Shown piece after piece: positions 22,678 to 32,739 of a DNA stretch of 64,000 nt. The translations under genes and the position numbers were made by a program. This DNA comes from Eulemur rufifrons (taxonomy: Eukaryota > Chordata > Mammalia > Primates > Lemuridae), in the NCBI RefSeq assembly GCF_041146395.1, contig NC_091010.1:48008001-48072000 (forward strand), read 5' to 3'. Within the stretch, counting starts at the first letter, position 1. Each line of letters starts with the position of its first letter. The notes under the pieces were generated by a model. It did no database searches. It saw only the letters and a program-made list of their open reading frames with translations, and was not told the DNA's origin.

Positions 22678-22850
22678 ATCATTATCAGAATTATCAGAGC
22701 AAACCAGCTCTTTATTACGTGTATAATTTCCCTGTGTCCCATCAGGGCCCTCCGTGCGTGGGGAGCTGGAGTGGAACTAAACCAAATAGGGGATTTAGCA
22801 ACTTTGAGGGGCTGCAGCAGAGCTTAAAGTGCCGCTGATGAATGATAATG
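22678..22850. promoter_or_regulatory. Weak candidate regulatory block
   Basis: Repeat-free AT-rich patches TTATCAGAATTATCAGAG at 22682-22699 (paired GATA-like TTATC cores), TTTATTACGTGTATAATTTC and TGATGAATGATAATGG sit in GC-richer DNA. The motif support is thin. Confidence 0.22.
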
Positions 22851-23149
22851 GCAGGCAGGGGACCAGAAGGGTGTCACCAGCAGTGGAGAGGGAATGGAGG
22901 AGGGAATGTTAATTGGGCTAGGGGTAGGGGCCAGTGCCTGGTGCCCACCTTCAGCGAGGAGGTCTGTGGACAAGTCCAGGGACTGGCAGGTTCTTGCAAT
23001 AACCCAGAAGAAGAGAAGAGAGAGGGAGAGGGAATGCTCCGCCCAGTCCTGACTGGAGTAGGAGGTTCAGGCCTGAGGGCCTGGCCTCACAGCCTCCCCT
23101 CCTTTAGGGGTATTTTCTGCATCTCATACGTGGAAAATGGCCTGGAAGT

Positions 23150-23345
23150 TTAGTGGAAAGAAGTCATCTCAATGTTGAGTTCAAATCTCAGTTTCACAGT
23201 AGGACTTTGGGCAAGTTACTCCTCTGAGTGATGTAATAACTGGGGTAATAATATCCACCTTGCAGGGTTGTGGTGATGATCAGTAGTAACATTTAAAAAC
23301 TGAGGCCCCTGCTAAGCACTCAATGAATCATGGTGTTTTATTTAA
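23150..23345 (+). mobile_element. MIR SINE, sense
   Basis: It contains CTTTGGGCAAGTTACTCCTC, AATAATATCCACCTTGCAGG, GTTGTGGTGATGATC and GCTAAGCACTCAATGAAT, following the MIR core and 3' end. Confidence 0.85.
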
Positions 23346-23426
23346 GATATTAGATCTGTCTGTAGGTCTAAATCACGTACCTGGCAAACAACCCTTGCCT
23401 CTCCCACTCTTTAAGATTCAAACCCA

Positions 23427-23654
23427 CCACCCTGAGCAAGAGCGAGACCCTGTCTCTACTGAAAAATAGAAAGAAATTAGCTGGAAAACTAAAAATACAT
23501 ATATATAAAATTATCTGGGCTATTCGGGAGGCTGAGGCAGGAGGATTGCTTGAGCCCAGGAGTTTGAGGTTGCTGTGAGCTAGGCTGATGTCACGGCACT
23601 CTAGCCCGGGCAACAGAGTGAGACTCTGTCTCAAAAAAAAAAAAAAAAAAAAAA
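23427..23654 (+). mobile_element. 5'-truncated strepsirrhine Alu, sense
   Basis: It begins inside the left arm at CCCTGAGCAAGAGCGAG, retains a diverged central insertion (GGAAAACTAAAAATACATAT), and carries GAGCTAGGCTGATGTCACGG in the right arm, ending in a long A-run. A near-perfect target duplication, ATTCAAACCCA at 23416-23426 and ATTCAAATCCA at 23655-23665, brackets it and shows the truncation happened at insertion. Confidence 0.92.
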
Positions 23655-23721
23655 ATTCAAATCCAGCCAACTCCTACCCAGTTCTGCAGGGACACCCCCT
23701 TCTCCCTGCTCTGAGAAATGC

Positions 23722-23757
23722 TTCTTTCTTTCTTTCTTTCTTTTTTTTTTTTTTTTA
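23722..23757. repeat. TTTC microsatellite with T-run
   Basis: (TTTC)n of about five units followed by about 19 T residues. Confidence 0.9.
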
Positions 23758-23949
23758 GCAATCCTTTGGAGAAATATTTCTAAATAACAGTGCCCATTCC
23801 TCTGGCTACCCCTCCAAATATGTTTCTATCACCAGTTTCTTTTTCTTCTCTCTTTTATTTATTTTTTCCTGCTTAGCCAAGTAGAAAATAAGTCTAAAGA
23901 AACAGGAAAAAGAAAACCTTTAATCCCACCACTCAGAAGCAATTATAAA

Positions 23950-24185
23950 AATTGCTAACATTTCTTGAGTGCTATATCAGGCATTATTCCAAATGCCTGG
24001 ATGCCTCATTTCATCCTCACAATAACTTGGGGAAACAGGTACCATCATTATCCCCACTTAGCAGAAGAAGCTGCGGCACAGAAGGTAACTTGCCCAAGAT
24101 CGCACAGCTAGTAAGTGGTAAGGAAAGATGCACACTCAGGCAAACCACACTTTCCTTCCAGGCTCTTAGCTGTTCTGTTTCTGAG
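23950..24185 (-). mobile_element. MIR SINE, antisense
   Basis: It contains TTTCATCCTCACAATAACTT, TACCATCATTATCCCCACTT, GTAACTTGCCCAAGATCGC and ACAGCTAGTAAGTGG in mirrored MIR order. Confidence 0.88.
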
Positions 24186-24699
24186 GACTTTCCTTCAGGC
24201 TTCCTGTAGCCACTTCCTGTGTTGGTTGAGCCAGACCTCTAGCCTTCACTTTACACATATTTATTACTCGCCTTCTCTGTCCTGAGCATAGTGCCAGGCA
24301 GGAGATAGGTACAGGCACTTTCCAGGGCCCAGCTGCCAGCGGCTCGACAGGGCAAGGACCAGAGCACAGTGTTCTTGCCCAGGAATAAAGCAATGCAGAA
24401 GCAACAGCAAGAGATGCCCCCAGCAAGGGCCTGGGAAGGAGCCTCCCCGAAGACTGTACCCTCAGCTGAGCCCTCTCCTAATGCCCAATTCTCCTGCCAA
24501 CTCGCATCACTGCACTTTGGCTCCTCCTGGGGCATGGTCCTGCCACCCAAAGGGCCTGAGGCCCAGGATCTCACAACCCTGGGGCTGTGACAGGCCCACA
24601 GACTCACTAGCAGGATTGTTGCAGCAGCCTAAACGCCATGGTGCCCCGCCTTTCTCCCCTCCATCCAGCCAGTCTGCTAGAGGCCATATGACCACCTCA

Positions 24700-24978
24700 A
24701 GCACACTCATGCTAATCTAATCTCAAACTGCCTTTGCAGCCTCTCTTCTCTTACCTCCTTCACACAATTACACCCCAGCTGGAACACTCCCCCTTCTCAA
24801 CAGCTCTTTCATCCTCTGCTTATCAATACCTCACCTTTCCTTGAGTCCTATGGTAAAAGCCTCTTCCTACAAAATCTTTCCTGACCACCCTTCCTAAGCA
24901 CAATGGCCACCAGGTCTACCTCTTCCTTTGGGTTCCAGAGTCCTTCTTACTCCCCTCAGGGCATTGATTTTAGGCCGC
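24700..24978 (+). mobile_element. L2 3' region, sense
   Basis: GGAACACTCCCCCTTCTCAA, ATCTTTCCTGACCACCCTTC and CTTACTCCCCTCAGGGCATT are diverged versions of the L2 3' region in sense order. Confidence 0.6.
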
Positions 24979-24994
24979 GTGAAAGCACGATTAC

Positions 24995-25642
24995 TTTTTT
25001 GAACTGAAATATAACTTTATATACAGTCAAGTACAATAAGCTTAAGTGAATTTTAAATGAGTTTTTACATACACACGCTAATCTCTAACCAGATGAAAAT
25101 ATAGCACATTTCTAGCATCCCAGAAGGATCTTTTTGCCTCTTTCCCCAGTATCTCCTATTCTAATTTATATTAGAGATTAACTTTACTTGTTATTGAAAC
25201 TTTTACAAATGAATAATATAATATATACTCGTTGTGTCCAACTTATTTCATGTAACATTGTATCTCTGAGATTTACCTAAATTTTTGCAGTCCATTCTTT
25301 CCCCTTGCTTTGTAGTATTCCATTGTGGGAATATACCAAAATGTATAGAAGGGGTAACAACTTCTATTGTTGATAGACATTTGGGATTATTACAAAATCA
25401 CTTGTTGTGAACATTCTTGTACATGATTTTTGCTGAACATAAGCATTTATTTGATATGAGCCCATATGCAGGAATAGAGTTGCTTAGTTGTAGGATACAC
25501 ATATGTTTGGCTTTAATAAGTACTTTCAAAACCTTTGTTCAAAGTGATTCTACCAACTTACATTCTCATTAGTGCATATGAGTCTAGTTGCTCCAGTATC
25601 ATCAGACTTTTAAATTTTAGCCATTCCAGCAGATTTCTTTAT
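24995..25642 (-). mobile_element. Old L1M 3' region, antisense
   Basis: Collinear antisense-L1 landmarks: TTGAACTGAAATATAACTT, GTAGTATTCCATTGTGG, GATAGACATTTGGGATTATT, GAACATTCTTGTACATG, GGAATAGAGTTGCTTAG and TTTAAATTTTAGCCATTCC. Confidence 0.8.
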
Positions 25643-25649
25643 ATTTCAG

Positions 25650-25850
25650 AATAAGAATGTTTAGCACCTATCGATCAGATATGGCACTAATATCTTAGCA
25701 TCCATCGCCTCTAATTCTAACAACTCCAGAAAATAGATATTATCTCCATTTTACAAGTGAGGCTCTGAATGACTAATGAGTTGAACAAGATGACATGGGT
25801 AATAAGTAATAGAACCTGAATACAAATCCAAAACCATCTGACACCAAAGG
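25650..25850 (-). mobile_element. MIR SINE, antisense, diverged
   Basis: GATATTATCTCCATTTTACA, GTGAGGCTCTGAATGAC and ATAGAACCTGAATACAAATCC match mirrored MIR blocks. Confidence 0.7.
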
Positions 25851-26081
25851 CCTGTTTGCCCAAATATATTACGTTGCCTCTCTTCTGCCACTGCCGCGAT
25901 GCTCTGTAGTGCCTGAGTAAGACTATAAAGCTTTGTTAAATTAGATGAATTGATGTCCATGAAGAGGCTGTGCATGGAAGCAGACAATGAAATGAAGGGA
26001 GCTCTTGCTCCCTTTTAGCCCATGTAGGTTCTCTAAATCCAGGGACTGACTACATTCAGTTCACATTAGGAAATCTTGTTC

Positions 26082-26187
26082 TAAGGAAGGAGAGAAGAAG
26101 GGAGGAAGGGAAAGGAAGAGAAGGGAAAGGAAGGGAGGGAGGAAGGAAGGAAAGGAGGGAGGAAGGGAGGAAGGAAGGAAGGAAGGT
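26082..26187. repeat. GGAA/GGGA purine microsatellite
   Basis: About 105 bp of imperfect GGAA, GGGA and GGAAA units with no pyrimidine for most of the run. GGAA repeats of this kind are known substrates for ETS factors, but no role is inferred here. Confidence 0.92.
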
Positions 26188-26189
26188 CC

Positions 26190-26292
26190 ACTATTAAGTA
26201 ACTTGGACCTCAGTTTCCTTATCTGCAAAAGAGAGATAACAATACTGCCCTGGCTAATGAGAGAATGAGAGGCAGTGCTTTGCCATTCGTAA
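26190..26292 (+). mobile_element. MIR SINE fragment, sense
   Basis: AAGTAACTTGGACCTCAGTT, then TCCTTATCTGCAAAAGAGAG and ATAACAATACTGCCC, correspond to the MIR core. Confidence 0.7.
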
Positions 26293-26334
26293 ATTTTGAT
26301 CTTTTAATTGATAGAATTTTCTAACTATGGCCAT

Positions 26335-26455
26335 TATCTGTGAAGCTTTATAAAATATATGGATTCCTGGGACCCATCCCTAGAGATCCAAATTGGCTTG
26401 ATCTGGGGTGGGGCCCAGGCATGTACATTTTTAAAGAGCTCCTTAAAAGGTGATT
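26335..26455. mobile_element. MER5-like hAT element fragment
   Basis: GGATTCCTGGGACCCATCCC, GATCTGGGGTGGGGCCCAGG and TTAAAGAGCTCC followed by GGTGATTTCT match the central and right part of MER5A-type non-autonomous hAT elements. An Alu monomer follows directly. Confidence 0.7.
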
Positions 26456-26458
26456 TCT

Positions 26459-26593
26459 CTTTTTTCTTTTTTAGACATGGGGTCTTGCTATGTTGCCCAG
26501 GCTAGTCTCAAACTCCGGGCCTCAAACAATCCTCCTGCCTTGGCCTCCCAAAGTGCTGGGATTGATTACAAGCATGAGCCAACACACCCAGCC
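26459..26593 (-). mobile_element. Alu-like single arm (FLAM/FRAM type), antisense
   Basis: A T-rich run, GACATGGGGTCTTGCTATG, TTGCCCAGGCTAGTCTCAAA and CCTCCCAAAGTGCTGGGATT, ending ACACACCCAGCC: one arm only, about 135 bp. No clear target duplication was seen. Either a fossil monomer or a fragment. Confidence 0.85.
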
Positions 26594-26599
26594 ACTCTC

Positions 26600-27420
26600 T
26601 GGGTGACTTCAATGCTCAGCTAAGGATGATAACTGCTGGAGGAAAGAAATGTATTATCATCGTTCTTGTTATCTTTTGGGGGATGAATTTGGGGAAACAC
26701 CTTTCAGGGAAGTCTGTAAAGCACTTAGGTCCATTGTAACTCCTTAAATAAGGACCACTGTCAATGTTTTCATACCCTGATCATCTCTGGCCTGGAGTCT
26801 CAGGAGGCAGGTTCATAAGTGTGTGTATGTGGGTGTGTTTAATTTCATGAATACATGCTTGGAAAGGGAAGAGAGAAGAAAACAAATTACAAGGGGTTTC
26901 TGTGCTGAGAGAAGGGGGCTAGGGCTAAGAAGAATGAGTAGTCTCATTCCTGGGGGCTCAGGCCTATGCACTTAACCTCAAGAAACAAACAAAAGCTTAG
27001 CTTCTTGAGGAAAATGGCAGTTCCTGTCACCCTGATTTGGTCACAGATGTGTGGGAATGGTCAGCTCTTGCCAGCCCCTGACTGCTAAGCTGGTGTGGAG
27101 CCCCCTGGAATCTGGCCTGAGAATCTAGCAGCCAACTCTCTTCTTCCTGCTAGTCCCCTGCCCCACTGTAGCCTGGGCATCCCAGGATATTGTCCTTTTC
27201 TGAGAGGTCAGAGACGGTCAGAGCAGTGCAAAGACCACCCCCCCCCATTCCCTTTCTGCCCAGGGTCCTCAGTCTCACTGGGCTGAGATCAAGCTCGAGG
27301 TCACTTCCACTGTTTATACTCAGTAGGGGGTACCTGGGGCCCTGTGGGGCTAAGCTAGGGCCTCTGCATGTCCTGGAGTGTGAGGGAGCAGAAGTCCTGC
27401 TAGGGCTCAGGAAAGGATGT
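26600..27420. other. Unique sequence, nothing recognised
   Basis: It contains a minor TG patch at 26819-26838 and a C-run at 27237-27246. No gene or repeat family is supported. The minus-strand frame of 185 codons at 27150-27707 is low-complexity. Confidence 0.45.
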
Positions 27421-27429
27421 GGGAAGAGA

Positions 27430-27535
27430 AAAGGGAAGATAAAATAGAGGGCAGGATTAATGAAGTGGCTTCTAAAGCTAATAGCGCATTTACCAACATC
27501 TCCTCCTCCGACTCTCCCATCCCAGGGGGACCTGG
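27430..27535. promoter_or_regulatory. Candidate enhancer block C1
   Basis: A repeat-free patch containing GGCAGGATTAATGAAGTGG at 27450-27468 and AAAGCTAATAGCGCATTTAC at 27473-27492, distinct from its GC-rich flanks. GGATTAATG carries a K50-type (OTX/PITX) core overlapping TTAAT. Likely paired with the block 400 bp downstream. Confidence 0.33.
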
Positions 27536-27879
27536 CCGCAGCCCTGAGGCAGCCTGTCCAGCTCTCAGTTCCCCTCTTTGGGATCCCAGGAATGGAAAGA
27601 GGCAAGAAGTTTCTTGGGGGTGAGGGCGACAACCCCTCTTCTCTTTCAGCCCAACCTCTGGAGATGAAAGCCCAGATCTTAGCCCCTCCTTTGAAGCACA
27701 GGCCCACCCCCAGACCTGCCCAGCTTGGAAACAGCCAGCGGGAAGTGCATTATCTGACAGTGCTTTGGGGACAGCTCCCCCCATCCAATGCCCAGACTAT
27801 CTTCAATAGTTTCTTTCAGCTCGTCCCTCTCTCATGCCCTCAGCTCTCCCAGGCCTCCTCCCTAGAAGCTGACCCGGAG

Positions 27880-28000
27880 CTGGATCCCCAAATAAACAGT
27901 AACTAATTGGATTAGGAGCTGATAATATTGTTGACCTTTCTTAATGTGTGCTGGCTGTCTTTTCACCACACTGAGGCTTAATTGTATGGGGTGGGGAGGA
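27880..28000. promoter_or_regulatory. Candidate enhancer block C2 with paired-homeodomain dimer site
   Basis: It contains TAATTGGATTA at 27904-27914, an exact TAAT-N3-ATTA site of the kind bound cooperatively by paired-class homeodomain dimers. It is followed by GCTGATAATATTGTTGACC (SOX-like ATTGTT), TTCTTAATGTG and GGCTTAATTGTATGG. The block is about 120 bp, AT-rich and repeat-free. The motif match is seen directly; enhancer function is inferred. Confidence 0.45.
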
Positions 28001-28089
28001 GGGTGGGGGACTTCCAGGAGTGAAATGTGACCCCTGTTAACCTCAGATAAAATGGGCTCAGTGTCTTCCCAACTGCCTGTCATCCCCCA

Positions 28090-28560
28090 TGGAGCAGGAA
28101 CACACACATGCTCCCACTCTCATCAAATAATTACACAGATGATACACACATGCATAGGCATGCATGCAGAGATGCAAACACATCCAGAGGCACATGCACA
28201 TCCATACATAGTGCACACATGACTTTGAACATGGATCATACAGGTACACAAGTCACACACAGATGACACACGTGCAAAATTACATATATGTTAGACAAGT
28301 ATATGCATATACACAGAAATGCACATTTGCAAAATCCAAATACAGAGAAACACACAGACAAATACATTTGCCCCACATGATACAAATTCAGAATAGACGG
28401 ATTCATGAATGCACACAGATACACATGCAAGTAAAGATACACTGACATGCACGCACATACTCATATACATGATGCTTAAGTAAATGAGCATGCAAAATAC
28501 ATGATACATGTGCATACACACATATGCATACCATGCACATACCTTTGCACGTTGGCGGAC
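28090..28560. repeat. Degenerate CACA/ATACACATGCA minisatellite-like tract
   Basis: About 470 bp of irregular ACACA, CATGCA and ATACA units. The open frames here (for example minus strand 28291-28599, rich in C, V, Y and M) are products of the repeat composition and not genes. Confidence 0.8.
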
Positions 28561-28849
28561 ATCAGAGAAACACACACACTTCAGTGTGCCCCATTCCACA
28601 CTCCATGTCTTTCACAGTCTCTGCTGCTTCCACTTTCTATTTGTTCCCGGGTTCCCTGGCTGTGTTCCTGAGTTTATGGGTCTCTTGGAGTTCTGGCCCA
28701 GCCCCTCTGAGTGTCTCCAAATCTCAACATCTCAACATCTCTGGGGTCCTGTCTCTGGATCTCTCTCATCCTGGGATGCTGAAGTTGAGAAGGACCTGGC
28801 TGGAAGGATGGTGGGAGGACATGAAAAGAGAAGCAATTAGAAGGAGAGA

Positions 28850-29500
28850 GTTGAAGAGGGGGTCCAGGAGGGTCGGGGGAGAGGACGGGGAAAGAGGGGA
28901 GCGGCGAGGGGCGGGGAGCGAGGGGCGGGGGAGGGGCGCCTGCCTGCGCACAGCAGATGTTGCCGCTCCTCGGATGGAGCTGTTAATGTAAGTGGAGTTT
29001 CTGCAGTGGTAATTAGGAGGGCCCCCATTACCCTGGCGGAGCCGGCTGAGAGCCGATAAAGCCGAGGGGGAGAGGGGCCGACATCAGGGTAATGGGGGAG
29101 CAGGGCCATTGAGGAGCTGGAGCCGAGCCGGGGACCGCTCCGCGCGCAGCTGGAGCCCGGCGAAGAGGGCCGCGGAAGGGGGGGGGGCGCGGACCGGGCC
29201 TGGAGCCCTGGGAGGGGCCGGGATGAGAGCGGCGAGGGGTGCGGCGCGGCTGGGTCTGCCCTGGGGCTTCGCACCGCCACGCGGAAGAGGCGACCCGGGA
29301 GGACGAGGTGCCGCGCGTGGGCCCTATCTGCAAGACGAGGGTGTCAGGGAGGGCTCAAGGCCGGCGTGCCTGCCGCGCGTGCAGCCGTGGGTGGGGAGAT
29401 CCACGGAGGCCTCTGCGCCTAAATTCAGAGACCCCTGGTGGCCGGACAGAGATGGGGCGTCAGGGTGGGGACATGGATAGAACACCCTTCCCCTCTACGG
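28850..29500. promoter_or_regulatory. CpG island 1
   Basis: I count about 43 CpG dinucleotides in 29041-29460, far above the depleted mammalian background, in GC-rich DNA with GGGGCGGGG boxes at about 28908-28933. No coding exon or obvious first-exon/splice-donor structure is evident, so it looks like an orphan island (enhancer-linked, or the promoter of a non-coding RNA). It overlaps an AT-rich motif block at 28970-29105. Confidence 0.75.
28960..29105. promoter_or_regulatory. Candidate enhancer block D inside CpG island 1, with 14 bp inverted repeat
   Basis: The sequence runs from GCAGATGTTGCCGCTCCTCG (E-box CAGATG) through GAGCTGTTAATGTAAGTGG, GTGGTAATTAGGAGGG and GAGAGCCGATAAAGCC. CCCCCATTACCCTG at 29022-29035 is repeated as its exact reverse complement CAGGGTAATGGGGG at 29085-29098. 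The AT-rich cores embedded in CpG-island DNA and the perfect inverted repeat suggest constrained regulatory DNA. Confidence 0.45.
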
Positions 29501-29504
29501 GCCC

Positions 29505-30600
29505 GCCCCCTGTGCAAACTCGAGGAACTACGACATTCGTTCAGCGTGACCAAGACATGGACTCCAGAGTAGCCAAGACGAAAGTTAACGTCCAGATCAA
29601 TAGAAGGCTCCAGAATGTAAGGTCACGGACTTTGGAGGAGACCTGCACTCAGGGGTGGAGGTATAAGCCTTAACTCTTGCCTCGCTGGGGTGAAAGACCA
29701 GTCCTCTCTCCACCCCTCACAGGTCGTCTCTCCCTCTCATCCTCCCCTGCACCACCACCCACCCCCGAGCAACGCAACGAGAATGCTGGAAGCGAGTCCA
29801 AGCAGCTCTAAGCACCTTGCTTCCCTTCGGGGCTTTTGTAGGAAGAGGAAGAGAGGCAGGGAGGAGGACAGTGACAGCTGGAGACACCTGCAGCTCTGCT
29901 CCCCACCCAGGAAACCAGGAGCCCCTCCCAGACCTCCACAATGGGAGACTAGGGTGGGGAGCTCATTCTGCTATCTATGCTCCTCCCGCCTGAGTATTGC
30001 AGGATGAGCCCGCGGTGCTTTCTGGGCTGAGAAGTGAGCGAGCCCAGTCTTCTCAGTCAACCGAGAGCCATCTTTACAGAGCAGATCGTGTGGACCCGGG
30101 GAAGACTTCCAGGGGCCAAAGAATCTGCAGCCAGGGCAGAGAGAAGGGAATTGTGGGGTCTTTGCAGGCAACTTGCAGCGGAGGGAGCATCACCTCCTTT
30201 TCTCATCCCCTCCTCACACGGCCCCCCACCTGCAGCTGCCTTCCAATGCCAAGGTCATTGACCCCTGCTACTCTGCTTTGCCAACTCCCCAAGGACCACA
30301 TAAGTCCCTCCGTTATGGAAGGGTGGGACAGAGGAGAGGGGCTTCTTTCCCTTCAGGCTTTGGGGAAGGCAAAAGAAAGTCCTGCCACTGCCGACCCCAG
30401 AGATAGCCACATCTCCCAGATGACTAAAGGGATATGGTGGCTCTGAAGAGACCAGGGCTGTGGGGAGCTCTAGGCCTGGGGAGAGCCCCGGATGCCCCTC
30501 CTCTCTTCAGCTGCACAGCAGAGCAGGGGTTAACGGGGGAAAGGCTGCCAGGATGGAGCAGGCGGTGGCTCCCGCCTCCTCCCCCCCAGCCCCAAGAGTT
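29505..30600. other. GC-rich unique sequence flanking CpG island 1
   Basis: Open frames such as 29997-30446 and 30460-30852 on the plus strand are proline/serine-rich products of composition. No repeat was recognised. Confidence 0.45.
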
Positions 30601-30604
30601 GCTG

Positions 30605-30895
30605 ACTCTTCTTTTTTGTTCGGGCTGACAGCGAGCACCTGGTGTGCTCGTGCAACAATATTGTTGCTGCCTCCCTCCCCCCAGGCCCCAGGCTCCCCTC
30701 TCTCCCCCTCCCCACCCGCCGGCAACCTTCCCCTCTGCCTCCTCTTCCCCTTGCCCCCTCCTGCCGGTGGCCTCCTAGGCGCCCCCCCTCCTCCCACCCA
30801 CCACAAGCACCGACCCTGCGGTGTCAATAAACACAACATATGCTGCCATTAATGTGAAAATCGTGCCCTCTACTCCATTCATCTCCTCAGCCTGC
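30605..30895. promoter_or_regulatory. Candidate enhancer block E with adjacent palindromes
   Basis: CGAGCAC-CTGGT-GTGCTCG (30632-30650) is followed by the perfect 16 bp palindrome GCAACAATATTGTTGC (30652-30667), whose halves are inverted SOX-type ACAAT sites. After a C-rich stretch come GTCAATAAACACAACATATG at 30823-30842 (a FOX-like AATAAACA and a CATATG E-box) and GCCATTAATGTGAAAATCG. The block is repeat-free. Confidence 0.45.
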
Positions 30896-31429
30896 CCGCC
30901 CGGTGGGGGTGGGGGAAGAAAGGTCAACTGGGAAACATTAACTACCCTCTTTTTTGGTCTGCTCCGTCCCCACCCCCACCCCCAGACTTGAGAGAGTGTG
31001 GCCGGGATAAGGGTGGGGGGTTTCTGAGACCCCCATTCTCAGACTTGCCCACTGAGCTGCCCCACGGGGAAAGAGGTGAGCGTCCTCATGCAGCCCATCC
31101 TGCCTTCAACCGCGGGGTGTAGGGTGGGGCCGGCAGAGTGAGGCAGCTGGCCCTCCCACGGACAGCCATGTTGCCCACGTGGTTCTCCTGGGGGCAGAGG
31201 TGGTCATGGGGGGAGGGTCTCCTTCTCCGGCATGTCGCACAGTCATCTCAGCTCCTGGAGACTTTCTGTCTGTCCACACGATTATAAAAGAAACACCAAA
31301 AGTATTCTCCAAGTGGGGTTGGGCGTCAGCAAGCCCTTCTGATGGGAGCCAATGCCTCAGTGGCTAAGGGAGTGGCCTGGCCTCAGTCTCCTCAACTAAA
31401 TCACCGGTTCCAAGACAGCAGGGAATAAT

Positions 31430-31592
31430 AAAGATAAAAATAATATAATAACAACAACAGCTAACATGTATTGAGGCCTTATTTATGTACCAGGCATTGT
31501 GCTAAGCACTTTACAGGCTTTATCTAATTTGCTCCCCATAAGACACCTATGGGGAAGTTGTAACAGATATCCCCATTTTACAGCTGAGGAAA
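31430..31592 (-). mobile_element. MIR SINE, antisense (first of a tandem pair)
   Basis: ACATGTATTGAGGCCTTATT, GTGCTAAGCACTTTACAGG, ATATCCCCATTTTACAGC and GAGGAAACAGGC follow mirrored MIR order. Confidence 0.88.
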
Positions 31593-31594
31593 CA

Positions 31595-31852
31595 GGCTTG
31601 ATAAGGATAGCTAGCATGTATTGAGTGCTCACTGCATGCCAGGCCCCATGCTGAGTTCTCTAAGTACCATGTCAATGACCTTGTGAGGTTAGCATCACTT
31701 TTAGTGTCATCTTACAGAATCAGGAACTGAGGCTCAGAGAGGTTGAGTAACTTGCCCCAAGTCACACAGCCAATAAGCAGAACTTGGCCAGGAACCCAGG
31801 TCTATCTGATAGCAAAGGTTGTGATCTTAATCCCTATACTTTCCTGCCTCCT
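31595..31852 (-). mobile_element. MIR SINE, antisense (second of a tandem pair)
   Basis: It starts again at the same consensus point, with CTAGCATGTATTGAGTGCTC, and continues through GGTTGAGTAACTTGCCCC, AAGTCACACAGCCAATAAGC and GAACCCAGGTCTATCTGA. Two head-to-tail MIRs lie within 420 bp. Confidence 0.9.
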
Positions 31853-32194
31853 TTTTCTATTTTTCTCCATCTCCAGCAGTGCCACAGCACAGCCCCTTCA
31901 AATCCACCCTGTGTGGGGTTGGACATACAGTAGGGCAATGCAGACAGAAAAGCCAGAGAGTGGCCTGAGCATGAGACAGAGCTGAGACTCATTGTCTGCC
32001 CAGCTCCTGCCTTGTTCCTTTTTCATTCCTTGCTGCCCCTGAGTTGTGCCCACCGAGAGCCTGTGTGCTCCCTGTACACCTACCCCCATGCCCAACCCCA
32101 TTTTGAGGATTCATTGTGGCCAGGCAAAGTGCCCCTTTAGGCTCCCAGAGTACAAAGACGTTGTGCTTGGCTCTGCAGCTCCTCACTTCTGAGA

Positions 32195-32660
32195 CTCCAG
32201 TTGCTTTATTGATATTAACTTAACACTCCCCCCAACACTTCCCCACCCGCCCCAACCCAGCCTGACGGGCAGAAATCTGCTGCCTGGGCACCACCCTGAC
32301 CTCTCTTTTCCTCTTTCATTATCCACTCCAGGCACCAGGGAGCCAGCACCAAAATTAAAACAATAACTAAGCCCGAAGTGGACCCAGCAGCCCCCACTCC
32401 CAACCCAAGGGAGGAGGGAAAAAGCCACAAAAATACCTGGAGAGGAGAATAATCAATGGAAGGAGAGGGAGTGACCCAGTCCCATGCCAGCACCCCCTAC
32501 CTGCCTTAACCCTTTGTCCCCTGCACAGTAACTAGATTCCCCATTTCATCCCTCCCACCCCATCCTAAAAATAAGCAGCAGATGCTGGCAGCTGCTTGGC
32601 TATTTGGTGATTTGGAGTTTGACTAAACAAACCTGGAACAATAAGGTCCCCAGAAGCCCC
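32195..32660. promoter_or_regulatory. Candidate enhancer block F
   Basis: Repeat-free patches between pyrimidine-rich stretches: TTTATTGATATTAACTTAAC at 32204-32223, AAAATTAAAACAATAACTAAG at 32350-32370, GAGAATAATCAATGG, then a dense cluster at 32570-32645. That cluster has GCAGCAGATGCTGGCAGCTG (E-boxes), GACTAAACAAACC (FOX-like) and GGAACAATAAGG (SOX-like). Confidence 0.35.
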
Positions 32661-32739
32661 CAGTCAAGGGCTAAGACCCCTACAGGACCTCAGTCTCACC
32701 ATAGCAGGAAGTTCCTCCATTGGCAAATTCTTAGAGAAT

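Noticed and set aside
26082..26187. GGAA tract as a regulatory array
   Set aside because: Common mammalian microsatellite; nothing in the flanks indicates function.
27150..27707. 185-codon minus-strand frame
   Set aside because: Low-complexity, overlaps frames in other phases, and spans enhancer-like block C1.
28090..28560. Possible CRISPR-like or tandem array of CATGCA units
   Set aside because: The units are irregular in length and sequence with no unique spacers; it is a decayed simple repeat in a primate genome.
28837..29280. 147-codon minus-strand frame over CpG island 1
   Set aside because: Pro/Arg/Ser-rich product of CpG-island composition, with overlapping frames on both strands.
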